A stretch of 64,000 nucleotides of DNA from Coriaria nepalensis (taxonomy: Eukaryota > Streptophyta > Magnoliopsida > Cucurbitales > Coriariaceae), in NCBI GenBank assembly GCA_027186245.1, contig CP114484.1, positions 3,608,501 to 3,672,500 on the forward strand, written 5' to 3'. Below are positions 35,256 through 45,861 of this stretch, piece by piece. The notes under the pieces are model-generated. The model saw nothing but the letters and a program-made list of their open reading frames with translations, had not been told where the DNA came from and did not search any database. Both the position numbers and the translations under genes were made by a program. Every line of letters begins with the position of its first letter. Position 1 is the first letter of the stretch.

Positions 35256-38200
35256 GAAATTTGCATGGTGATACTCTAAATATTTCAACATATATACCCC
35301 ACAATCCCCTTTTACTATTTCTTTATTCTCATGCAATCTGGTGACCACCACGATCTCAAATGGTTAGAGGCTGCAGTCAGACCCACCGCTCCTCAACAAG
35401 TATGGGATCATCGTGCTCATCGGAATTAACAATTGTAATATATTCTTCCTATAGTAATTGCTACTTGATAGGATGTGCATGACCCTAATCACACGTTTAG
35501 GAATGTCGACGACTAAGGCCTCCCAATGTTCCTCTTTAATGTTGTAAGGGATATACAAACGGTTTACGTGCCTCCATGCAATTCCAGCGATTAGTGCCTC
35601 ACCGTCGATGTACGACATCATTAGAGAATCGTCTAGAAATGCATGACTTTCTCGATCTTCCTCCTTTAAGTTCTTAAATGTCTCATTCCAATATATATGT
35701 AGGAACCGAGGGAATACTTGATCTAAGAAAGCGGCAGATTAGTCAAGCACGTCATTAAACTTCTTTTGTCCCATCCGTAGCAGAAACATATACTCATTCT
35801 ACCTGCGGCAATCATAAACTAAAACAATAAAAACAATCAATTAGGCTAAAGTGCTTTTCAGAAATTTATTAATGTATAAATAATAGTTTTCAGAAATAGT
35901 TTATAATGTTTACAAAACTGTCTAGCCACGACGTGGGATGCAGTATTGTGTGAATAATTTCCTTATCGTACTTTAGGCCTTCAAAACCTATGATCGGGTC
36001 CATGATAGAGAAAAATCAAGTTCTCATAAGCAAACAATGTAATAAATAAAATAAATCTTAAATCAAGTAAAAGTTTAAGAAAAAAAAAATTACTTCACAA
36101 TGTCAATCTCTAGCTATTTTTGCATAGCTATCTCGTTATCCTTATTTAAGGTAAGAAGCGGAGTCACAGACAAACCCTTCTTCTTTTTATAAAGGGAGAG
36201 GTGAGGGTCGGAGCACACTTCTTTTAGCCTTGTCTGATCGCAATGATACGTGCCTCCATGCAATTTCGGCTACTAGTGCCTCACGATTGACATACCACTT
36301 CAATAGAGAATCATTTGGAAATGCATGACTTTCTCGATCTTTCTCCTTCAAGTTCTTGAATGTCTCAATCCAATATATATGTAGGAATTGCAGGAATACT
36401 TGATCTATGAAAGTGGTGGATTGATCAAGCATGTCATTAAATTTCTACTGCCTCATCCGTAGCACAAACATATACTCATCTACATGTTGCAACCATAAAG
36501 TAAAACAATAAAAACAATCAATTAGGCTAAGTAGCTTTTTAGAAATCTATTAATGTATACAAAATAATTTTCAGAAATAGTTTTGAATGCTTACAAAACT
36601 GTCAAGCAACGACGAGGGATGCAATATCATATGAAAAAAATTCTTATTGTACTTTTAGCCATCAAAACCTGTGATCGGGTCCTGACAGAGAAAAATCAGG
36701 TCCTTATAAGCAAACAATGTAATAAATAAAATAAAGCTTAAATGAAATTAAAGTTTAAGAAAAAAAATACTTACTTCACAGCGTCAGTCTCTAGCTATTG
36801 TTGCATAACTCTCTCGTTATCCTTATTTGGGATAAGAAGCAGAGTCCCTAACAATCCCTTCTTCTTTTTATATTTTTTCTTCTTCCCGATGTCTATAAAG
36901 GGAGACATGAGGGACGAAGAACGCTTCTTCATCTTTTGACCCTGTCCGATCTTAATGATAGGCGGGGTCACATACGTCTCTCCCGACTCCTTTGCAACTT
37001 TCTCTTTTGGAGGTGGCGAAATTTGATAGACCATCAGATGTGACAGTATTGGCGAGTATGAGAGAGATTTCGAGGGAACTGTCCCATCTATGATATTTAT
37101 AAGCATCTTCTCCATCTCCTCCACCTATTTGTTCAATTCTTTGAACATCTTATCCATCCCTCCCATAATCTTCTTTTCTAAGCCAGCAATAAGATCCTCC
37201 AACCTCAGCGCCATTTCCATTTTAGCTCAACTTTATCACCCTTTACTTCTACTTTCTCTTCTTCTTCATATACTTTTTTTTCTTTTATTTTTTATTCTTC
37301 TTCGTGTTTCTACTATTTTTTTCTTCTTCTTCTACTTCTTCTACTATGTCTTCTTCTTCTTCCAATACCCTTGTCCAGTGTTCCACAACTTCGTCATCCT
37401 CATCCATAAAAGACTAAAGAGTGGTCAAATACTTCTGACTTGATTCTTCATTGGTTAGCTTTAGAATTCCACGAATGATGAGCTATATTAAATAAATATC
37501 AAAGTTAATTTAATTTCAATCAGTATAGTGAACTAAAGTAGTAGATGAATTAAAGAAATGAAACATCACTTATTTTTTCCTCGTCTACGACTGGACATTT
37601 TCATGACTAATAGGTGGATCCACTGATAAGCAATGTAAAATCAGAGGCATGCGATTTTCATTACCCTAAACTTCAGCTTTTCTTCTAAGATAAGGAATGG
37701 TTTCATAACCATATACCTATACATTTATCAATTAACTATTAGGAAACATAAACTAAAGTATGATAAAAGTTAAATATAAACTCTAACCTGTATAGCAAGC
37801 AAAAATCTGTATAAGTCATAGGTTTTTTCTTTCCGCTTCCTCCCTTCTTGCTGGTCCTTATGTGCAACTGCCTTCTTCTTAATGTCCTTATTAAGAGATT
37901 GAATTGTAAGCTCATAACTAAGTATACCTTAGGGGTATTGATCGAGCCGGCCTAAATTGTTAGCTATGGACAATGTCAGTGGCCAAATCTTATTCATCCG
38001 CCCTTGTGCCAAAAGGAATGTCTCAATGAAGTAAATAAGAGCCATCTTCACAATCTCATCATCCTTATTACTCCATGGCTCATCATCATTTCTAAATTTT
38101 TCTGCTAGCTCAGATACATTGATAAGCTTCTCACAAAAATACTTCTTCTACAAGTGCTCGTCTTTTTCTATCTGCTTAATTATGTTGTCTGAAAGTTCTG

Positions 38201-38561
38201 CATGACATTTCAATCTCGTCACCAGTGTAAACTCTCTAAAGCTAAACCACATAGGCTTCTTATGGTGTGTAAACCACAATTCATGCTTTTTCTTGCACTC
38301 TACTCGCCGAAGAATGAAAAAGTTCAAAAGTTGGCCCAAGTTCTTAAGTTGACTATTTACATTTAGAAAATATCCAATATAAGTAGACTTAAAAAACTCT
38401 AACTGTATTGTAGTCAACTTCTTCCTTATGTCAACAATCATCATTTTCTTCTTTGATATCACAATAGTGCAGATCTTTAAACGAAGACTTTGATCAATTA
38501 TAGGTTCTAGCTCATGATATATAGGAATTTGATCTATCTGAAATGAAAAATAATTAAACAA
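35256..38561 (-). pseudogene. DUF1985-Ulp1-like transposon gene, broken
   Basis: Minus strand. The amino part (38561-38148) reads LRLKICTIV..KKLTTIQLEFFKST, NLGQLLNFFILRRVE, ELWFTHHKKPMWFSFREF and LVTRLKCHAELSD, matching DUF1985. A lysine- and acid-rich linker follows (37440-36800). The carboxyl part is a Ulp1/C48 cysteine-protease remnant: WRHVNRLYIPYNIKEEHW with the catalytic His-Trp (about 35580-35500), then GDCGVYMLKYLEYHH with the catalytic Cys (35309-35292 for GDCGVY), ending near 35256. The expected Asp (VYDS in the family) is replaced by VMHI. A tandem duplication, frameshifts and stops split it. Such genes are known cargo of plant MULE-type elements. Confidence 0.7.
35566..36953. repeat. 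~0.7 kb tandem duplication inside the Ulp1 pseudogene
   Basis: Copy 1 is 35566-36247 and copy 2 begins at 36248 (acgtgcctccatgcaatt opens both). Shared landmarks in order: tgcatgactttctcgatc, ccaatatatatgtagga, taaaacaataaaaacaatca, atcgggtcc, aagcaaacaatgtaataaat. Copy 2 is a little longer. The two have drifted noticeably, so the event is older than the duplication at 2-3.5 kb. Confidence 0.88.
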
Positions 38562-38639
38562 ATTTGTATAAAACTAAATTAAAAATTAAAAAAATTATAA
38601 ACTTCAAAATAAGACAGTAATACTTATGAGAATATGAAC

Positions 38640-38945
38640 GGTAATCAAGCCATCAAGCAGTTCATATGAATTGCAAGACCATCGAGCAGTTTATAATGAT
38701 TGCACGATGGCTTGAGATATGTACTCCTCGTTGGCTCGATGAGAATTTTAATGTCCATCGAGGGATTGAGCAAGAAGTTCATATGTTAGCCTCAATTGGT
38801 CGATGGCTCGGTGGCCATTCATCGAGCAGTGCCTATGAACTTCTTCCTTAATGGCTCGATGGATATAAATATTTCCATCTAGCCATCGAGCAGTACATTA
38901 TAAACTAATTGATGGTCCGAGCACTATAAATACTTCGACTTTTAA
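38640..38945. repeat. Cluster of ccatcgagcag / gctcgatgg words with an inverted repeat
   Basis: At least five forms of ccatcgagcag and three of the opposite-strand word (gctcgatgg) occur in 300 bases. A perfect 12-base inverted repeat, aagaagttcata at 38772-38783 and tatgaacttctt at 38834-38845, encloses more of these words. The open frame 38666-38851 is a by-product of the repeats. Confidence 0.6.
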
Positions 38946-39504
38946 ATCCAAATGAATATAATAATTAAAAAAAAACATGAAAATAATATTTTATTGTCAT
39001 TCCGGTACCATTGTCATTTTGGTGCTACCTTCAATCTTTTTTTCTAAATTTTTCTTGTTGACTGCGAGCAATTATTTCATATTTTTCTTCAGATTTTGTC
39101 GACTGCTAACTTTTGCGAAACACAGGGTTTTGAATTGGGTGAATTCGATAAGAGGATTTGTGAACAAAAAATTTGTAAGAGTTAGAATTTCAAACATTTT
39201 ATGTGTTCAAAGGTGTTTGAGCTTCCGTTTTTTTTCTTTTCATTTTCAAAGTAAAGGGTATTTTAGTAAACTATTTATATTTTTAATTTTTTTAATTAGA
39301 AAAATAAAAACAATGGCATTATTTTAAAAAATTTAATAACGAGATTTAACCCTAAAATATACTTTCTAAATGGGTTATGGGCCTAAACTCTCACATATTA
39401 TTATAGCCGATATCTAATAGTTAAAAAATCTAATCTTAAGATATTTTTTACTTTACGAGGTCTGATTACCATTTGCACAAGATTTTATTTTTATTTTAGG
39501 ATTT

Positions 39505-40580
39505 TGGTTGATGTGGGTTTCTGTCCGCTACGAAGGGCTTCACCATCTAAAATGTGCTTGAAGATTAGCGCATGCACTCACAAACAAATTGTGGCTGAGG
39601 TGATGGTCGACCGAACCCACTCCGTTACTCTAGTTAGTTTTTTAGAGTGTGAGAAAAAAAATAGATAGAATTAGTGGCTTAGTTCTCCGAAAAAATGCAT
39701 TACCTATTATTGTTATATCATTTAGCTTTTATAATTGCACAAGACTAGAAAACCCTAGACAGCTTTACATGTGTCCTGCTCCCATTGCTCAATATCCTGA
39801 TCATTCCCTACCACATTATAGGTGTAAGCGTACCCCCCTGTCTGACACAGCAGAGATCTGCTTCCCACTCAGAGCCGTCTTAGTGTGTAACGGCACCGCC
39901 CTAGTGTGACACGTCAGGGGTGTGTCTTCCACTCGGGTGTCATTAGTTTTTCACTTGTCCACCCCCTTCGGTGTATATATGCTTAGGTATGAGATGAGCG
40001 AGGAAATACCTGGCTCAGTCTCAGCACTGCCTGACCCCATTTTATCATGCTTAGCTATTGTCATGTTGACTGATGTTCCCCTTGACCCTACCGGACCCCA
40101 GCCTCAGTCATTATCTTCTCTTCGCCCTCCATTACCCCGACATTTGTTGAATCTGCCTCAGCCTCAATTAATCTCAACCAAGCTGAGGTTACAGATCTGA
40201 GACTATCTTGAATCAGGCCCAACAGTTAACCTCTTGGCACGTAACCTCATCTACTATGAGCTATGTGGCATTCTGACATTCCTTATAGTTGATGCATCCT
40301 CGTAGGCGCTACCATCCTCGTAGGCTTCTCGATCCATGCTTCTCATTATGAGTGACCGCTTGTAGGGTGATGACGTATGTCTCCTACTAACTATCACACG
40401 TAACCATCACGTTCTTTCCCCTTCCTTCCCTTTCTCTCTTTTATAAGTGTTCTCACACCATTTAAGCCATTTCAAGCTTTCCTCTCTTCCAAACTTCGAC
40501 GCACTTCCTTTTTTTCTCTATTTTTTCTGAGATCTGATGCTTCTCATCGTGGCTTCCCCCACTGTGAAGCACTGTCAACA
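39505..40580 (-). repeat. 3' LTR of gypsy element 2
   Basis: Left edge tggttgatg matches tgttgatggg at 45184. The two stay parallel for about 250 bases (gctacgaagggctt, gcactcacaaa, gaaaaaaaatagatagaatta, gttatatcatttag). The right edge gtcaaca at 40580 gives a TGTTGA/TCAACA inverted terminus, inferred because the partner is truncated. A plus-strand TATA word (ttttataagtg) lies near 40439. Confidence 0.65.
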
Positions 40581-41039
40581 TCCACTATTTAACCAATCAT
40601 GTCTGATAGAGTGAGTAAGTTATTTCCTTTCCTTCTGCATGTTTTCTAGTTTCTTTAACTGTTCTTTGAATGGGTCTTTTGCCGCCATTATTTTTCTTTG
40701 AAAAGTGTGTTTGGATAAAAAATAGACTAAAGGATTGAATGTCTGGATGTTTGTCGATTTCTGACGTAAAGCACTTCAACCCTTCTTTTCCTTAGTATTT
40801 CCCCTACTTAAGTTAATTTTACTTCTATAGGCGGACATTGGGACCATCCTCAGGATCCATCCACACTTAGTCGATTTTAGTTTTGTTGACTTACTTTTGG
40901 ATCATCCTTAACCGTACCCTTCCTCAGGATTTGTCAATACTTAGTCGATTTTAGTTTTGTTTACTAACTTTAGGGTCATCCTCAGATTCTTAGATTGGGT
41001 TTTCCACGACTGATAAACACCCGATCCGAGGCTAACCCG

Positions 41040-42485
41040 CTCTTCTTTTGATTGTCATGTACATTCAAAGCAGATAAACTGTGGAAAGTAAAGCCTGAGC
41101 CAAAGAAGAAAACTAAAGGGACGGCTCGGCCTCAGCTTGACCACTATAGAGATGTCGCCTCCACTTTTAGCGAGGATGATTGCTTATATATCCTTAATGA
41201 GTACAACATTTTGTTATGTATAGATATTCATGTGCTTGAGGAGCACAAACGAATATCTTTTTTAGGTACAAACGGGTCAACGAAGATTGTCATCTATACA
41301 GACATGTTCTCCGAGGGCATCGGGGTGCTCCTATTGTATATGTGGAAAATACCACCTGGTCAGCTAGTACCCAATGCATGGAGGACTATACTAGGGCTGT
41401 ACATCCTTTACTACAAGGAGACCAGACATGTACCCGAACCAATTTCTTTGACTCCTTGATTAATCTGAGTCGGAGCAATCAAAGGTGGTACTATACTACT
41501 TTAGAAAAAGGTAAGCCCATAACTAGACTTCCCCAAGCCAACACATTTTGGAAAGAGAAATGGTTCATACTGATAGAGAAATGGTAGTGCCCCTAATGCC
41601 ATTATTCCTTATATACTGAATATCAAGAAAAGTGCACCCCAAAAAATGAGTTGCTACTCTCTAAGCTGAACGAGGCCGTGTGGGAGGCCATCATGGGTAA
41701 TCCAGAAGAGGAAAGGTACTTCAGAGCGGTTCTAACTATCGACTGACACTAGAGAACCTCTAACTAGCGGGACCCCCTCTTCCTGAAGTTCAGAAGATTC
41801 TATGCTCCAGCTAAGCCACAGTAAGTGTGTTTTCTCTTGCCAAATTGCCTCAACTATCATAAGGGCCTCGATTCAGACCTTTCAATATGAGGAGGTCAAA
41901 CTGCTAAGACCTGAAAATGAGAAGCTGAAGCAGAGCACCATAGCCTCGGTTCATCAAGTAAAAAAGCTAAGTTCTGAGAAGAACCAGTTGATCAGGAAAT
42001 ATAGTAATGAGGTTGATCTTCGAAAGGTTGATGAGGTTAAGCTAAAAGAGACCTAAAGATGTTTGACAACTCTTCAAGATGTTCAGACCGAGCTGGAAGA
42101 TGTCCAAACCTAGCTAAAGCACACCCATACTGAGTTGGGATATGTCTGAACTGACTGAAGGGAATTCCAAGCCTAGGTTCCCCATATTGAGTAGGCTACT
42201 GTGGCTAAATATTTGGAGTCTGAAGGGTTCTCCATTCCAAGGTCAGAGATCAGTGACAAGGGATGCTTCCTGTCATGCTTGGCAATCGTCGAGCTGGAGT
42301 TTTCGGAACTGATTATCGACAAGATTGAACTTTCAAGTGATGAGACCTTAGGATACGAGGCCGAAGGTGTAGAAGCTGCTCATACAAAAACTGATGCTGA
42401 AGGGGAGGTGAGTGGAGATGGATGCCTTTTTCCTCATAGTAATGATGTAATTGGAGTTGATCATCCTCCCACAACTGGTCTATAG
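41040..42485 (+). pseudogene. Antisense ORF of gypsy element 2
   Basis: Plus-strand frames, opposite to gag. It opens near 41052 with a lysine-rich segment (KPEPKKKTKGTARP), then YLLYMWKIPPGQL-type and PNAWRTILGLYILYYKE-like stretches resembling the LTPNAWR region of the antisense ORF in element 1 and the putative gypsy-type transposon domain. A coiled-coil-like section (EVKLLRPENEKLKQS, KKLSSEKNQLIRKYS) follows near 41880-42050, and an acidic tail (SSDETLGYEAEGVEAA, GEVSGDG) ends at 42485. At least four frames or stops break it. Confidence 0.6.
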
Positions 42486-42689
42486 ACATGTATATATATA
42501 TTCTTTTTTTTTTTGTAATTGAGAGCATGTCCATTAATGAAATAGTTTCTTCATCTTTCTCTTGATTTACTTAGTATTCTTCTTCTCCTCCTCCTTCTCT
42601 GAGATGCTGAACACCTCAGAGTTGAGCTTGTCAGATAAACCATATTCAGTCTTAAGACAAAACTATTGGGCTATAAAGCAGCAGACGAG

Positions 42690-43160
42690 TGCTTGACCAA
42701 GTATATGGACACTGAGCTTCTGGCAGGTAGTTGGGTCTTCATTTTTCTGGGTGTCAAATAAGCAACCAAGTTGTTAGATGTTGAGCCACTATCAGGTGCT
42801 CAGTTCTTTAGGCTCCTAAGCGCCAAATAAGCACTCAAAGTTTTTTGATCCTAAGACCTTATCTGGGGCTCAGTTCTTAAGACACTTATGGGCCAAATAA
42901 GCGCTCCAAGTTTTTTTATACTGAGTCTTTGGGGGTGCTCAGATCCGAATATCCTTGGGCCCAAATAAGCGCTTCAAGTGGTTAAATGTTGAGCCCCTTG
43001 CAGGTGCTTAGATCTAAATATTCTTAGGCACCGAATAAGCGCTCCAAGTTATTGGATGTTGAGCCCTTTGCGGGTGCTCAAATCTGAATATCGCAAGGTG
43101 CCAAATGAGTGCTCCATATTGTTGGATGTTGAGCCCCTTATAGGTGCTTAACATACTTGG
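42690..43160. repeat. ~72-bp minisatellite in gypsy element 2
   Basis: About six units, each with ttgagcccctt.caggtgct, then a variant of aatattcttaggc, then ccaaataagcgctccaagtt. Placed between the antisense ORF and gag, as in element 1, but with an unrelated unit sequence. Confidence 0.85.
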
Positions 43161-43539
43161 TGCCTAAAGACATAATACCGCACTCCCTAAATCTACCAGT
43201 ACTCAGTTTATAAGCATTGTAAAAACATTGGTTGAGATTATCAGAGCATCGTTGTGCGGATATATGATCTCTATCTCATCCAGGTGATTGAAAATTATGT
43301 CGACTGACGCCCTAATCTAAAGGGTCATCAAAACTAAGAACACTTCAGCCTGCGTCAGGCTTCTTATCCACTTACTTTGCTAACGACATGAATGTTCCCC
43401 TTCAGATCCTTCTATGATCCCCCGTATCTCTCCAACAACATTTTGATATCTGAGGTTATTTTTCTACTAGGCTTCCCATATTGCTCTCTCTCCCCTCATT
43501 CCTTCTTCCCTTTGTTGGGTTCCATCTTCCTTCTTTATT

Positions 43540-45100
43540 CATGAATTCCTAAGGGCCCCTTCTTGATTAACTTCTCCACTTATCTCTTCATGCGTATACA
43601 GTCTTATGTTTTGTGGTCATCCTCGTGATATTTGTAATATGACCTTCGGTCTCACTAGGTTGTTATTTCTTCAACGGCTTGGGTGTCCTGAACAGATTGT
43701 TATTTACAAAGCAATTGTAAATCACTTCAATACTTGATACGAGAGGTGTGAAGGTATCTTTGAAGAGTGGGGATGCTTTTTTCTTATATAGTCTCCTCCT
43801 TTCATCCTCCATTTTCCTTCTATCCTCTCTCAATTCCCCTTTTCCCTTCAGGTCATCTCTCTTCCTTTTCCCCTCACATCCCCTAATATTCTCCCTACTT
43901 TCTCCTTGGTTCTTTGGTTAAGACACGAGGATTTCTTCGTCTATGTACCAAAGTTCAATAGCTTTAGGTCCACTATCTCGTTCATTCGATCCTCTTTGCC
44001 TTTATTAACGCTTCAACGTATGAGCATAAGAGCTTTTTTTTGTGAGTGGCTGAAGAGCCTTTTTTCAGTCGTGCCTCCCAAGAAGGCGTGTAAAATCCCA
44101 ATATCTCTGGGTTGATCGACCTTCTTCGAAGCCTGGTTAAATAGCTCCACATAGTTCAACAAAGCTTTCATTGGGTTCTGCTTTATAGTGTATAGACTCA
44201 TGAGGCGGAGTCACATGTTAGCCGACCCTAGAAGTTAGATATAAATAATTACTTCAGCTAATCAAATGAATCGATACAGCCCAGTGTGAGGGATCTATAC
44301 CAGTCACTCATTGAATCTGATAACATGATGTGAAAGCACTGACACATGAGTTTTTTAAAGATGGGGTTCATCTTCAAACACGTCTTATATAAGTTGTCAT
44401 GATCCTGATGATCCTTAGTTCCATCGTACATCAAGGTTGGGGCCCTAAACGTTTTTTGTAACTGATCATTTTACACTGGCTCGGTAAATAGGCTTTTCAG
44501 CTTATCCATGCACAAGGTTGTTCCCTTCACTACTGCTTCTAATTCCTTCACTCTCTTAATTAACTTATGGACTTCCTTTGCCCCCTCGACTCTTTAGCCC
44601 GGCTTGTGAGAAGTATAAGTTCATTTTGATGTCTGGAGGTGGCTCGGGTTCCAAGCTGTATTCATTGAATCCTCTGACTCCTCTTCCCATGTCATTTTGG
44701 TTTTTAAACGAGACGCTGCATCATCTTCCCCAAGGTGGGAGCCCCTACCCACAGATGAACCTCGGTGTCCCCCTGCAGGAAGATGCATGCTTATATGCCA
44801 CGGTTCTTCTATCCTCTCCTGCCTTATCTCCGCCTTGATTTCTACAACCCTCGCATCTATAGAATGCTTAACCACCTGGCCAACTCCTTCTTCCAGGCAC
44901 CTCTCTATCTTCTCTATGGCCTGCAATATGTCTACTCCATTGTTGACCATTGGAGGTGTTTGTGGAGGTATTGGTCGTCCGCTAACAATACTCGCAGAGT
45001 GCATTATTCTTCTTTCAAGTAGGGGAGAGAGGACCGCTCTTCCTCGGCCTCTTTCTCCTCCCTCATTTTCTCCTGTCTGCTCTCCCTCGCAGTTTTCCAT
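43540..45100 (-). pseudogene. gag remnant of gypsy element 2
   Basis: Begins at the minus-strand ATG 45100 (MENCEGEQTGENEGGER). The first 159 codons are open. The core follows in several frames: APTLMYDGTKDHQDHDNLY and DWYRSLTLGCIDSFD (about 44460-44270), IKQNPMKALLNYVELFNQAS (about 44180-44130) and a final segment near 43620 recalling CKYHEDDHKT, a remnant of the zinc-knuckle region. These are characteristic Ty3/gypsy gag motifs. Frameshifts and stops separate the pieces. Confidence 0.8.
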
Positions 45101-45165
45101 ACTTTAATACTTCTTTCCTTTAGGTTACTAATCTGTTGAAACTTTTGAAAGTAAAGACAACATAC

Positions 45166-45183
45166 CCGCGGTCAGCGCCAAAT
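45166..45183 (-). other. Primer-binding site of gypsy element 2
   Basis: The minus strand reads TTTGGCGCTGACCGCGGG directly beside the right LTR. It keeps the TTTGGCGC core used by many plant gypsy elements and is better preserved than in element 1. Confidence 0.75.
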
Positions 45184-45441
45184 TGTTGATGGGATTTTCA
45201 TCCGCTATGAAGGGCTCCACTGCCTATAGTGTACTCCAAGATCAATGCCTGCACTCACAAATAAACTGTGGCCGGGGTGGTGGTCGGCCAACCCCGCTCT
45301 GACGCTCTAGTTAGTTTTTTTAGAGGAGTGTAAGAAGGAAAATAGATAGAATTATTTGCTTAGTTCTATAAAAAAAATGTATTACATGTTATTGTTATAT
45401 CATTTAGATTTTATACCTAAACAAGGCTAGGAAACCCTAGT
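45184..45441 (-). repeat. Truncated 5' LTR of gypsy element 2
   Basis: Parallel to the left LTR from tgttgatggg to gaaaccctag, then switches abruptly to copia pol sequence. About 260 of an expected ~1,080 bases remain. Confidence 0.82.
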
Positions 45442-45850
45442 AGATTATGTTCAAGATGGTATCATCCATTTATCTCATGTTGGCACTGCAGAACAACCGG
45501 CTGACATTTTCACCAAATCTTTAGGCATCTCTCAACATAACCACCTTCTATCCAAGCTAGGCATTCTCAATCTCTTTCACCCACCTACTTGGTATTGATG
45601 ATCATATGCCCGTCCACATCAGCATATGCAGTTGCATAGATTTACTTAAATCAATCAAGATTTGTTAAGGACGTATGGGTTAGTTAGTGTGAAAGTTGTT
45701 TAGTTGTTACGTAAGTTAGTTTATACATGCAAATGTATAAGAAAATTCCTAGTGTAATTAACATGCAAGTTGAATAAAAGATTAAAATAAATTTCTCTCT
45801 CCTCTCTCCCTCTCTCTGCTTTCGCCCGATTCAGATTCTTATGAATCTTA
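45442..45850 (+). pseudogene. copia element 4: RNase H tail and likely 3' LTR
   Basis: Plus-strand translation reads DYVQDGIIHLSHVGTAEQPAD, IFTKSLGIS and LSKLGILNLFHPP, ending at TGA 45596-45598. This is the classic carboxyl end of copia RNase H. The following ~250 bases (with a CT-rich end near 45800) are probably its 3' LTR, but no partner is present. Its 5' side is fused to the truncated gypsy LTR. Confidence 0.7.
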
Positions 45851-45861
45851 TCAGATATCTC

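Larger units (their letters stand above)
39505..45441 (-). mobile_element. Ty3/gypsy element 2, pol-less, with antisense ORF, right LTR truncated
   Basis: Same layout as element 1. Left LTR 39505-40580; antisense ORF on plus strand about 41040-42485; minisatellite about 42690-43160; gag on minus strand about 45100-43540; primer-binding site 45183-45166; right LTR from 45184 cut at 45441. No protease, RT, RNase H or integrase is seen. The junction at 45441 joins a copia fragment, so no target-site duplication can be checked. Confidence 0.82.

Noticed and set aside
37090..37443. 117-codon plus-strand frame rich in Phe, Leu and Ser
   Set aside because: It is the antisense of the acidic linker of the DUF1985-Ulp1 pseudogene (poly-Glu codons read backwards).
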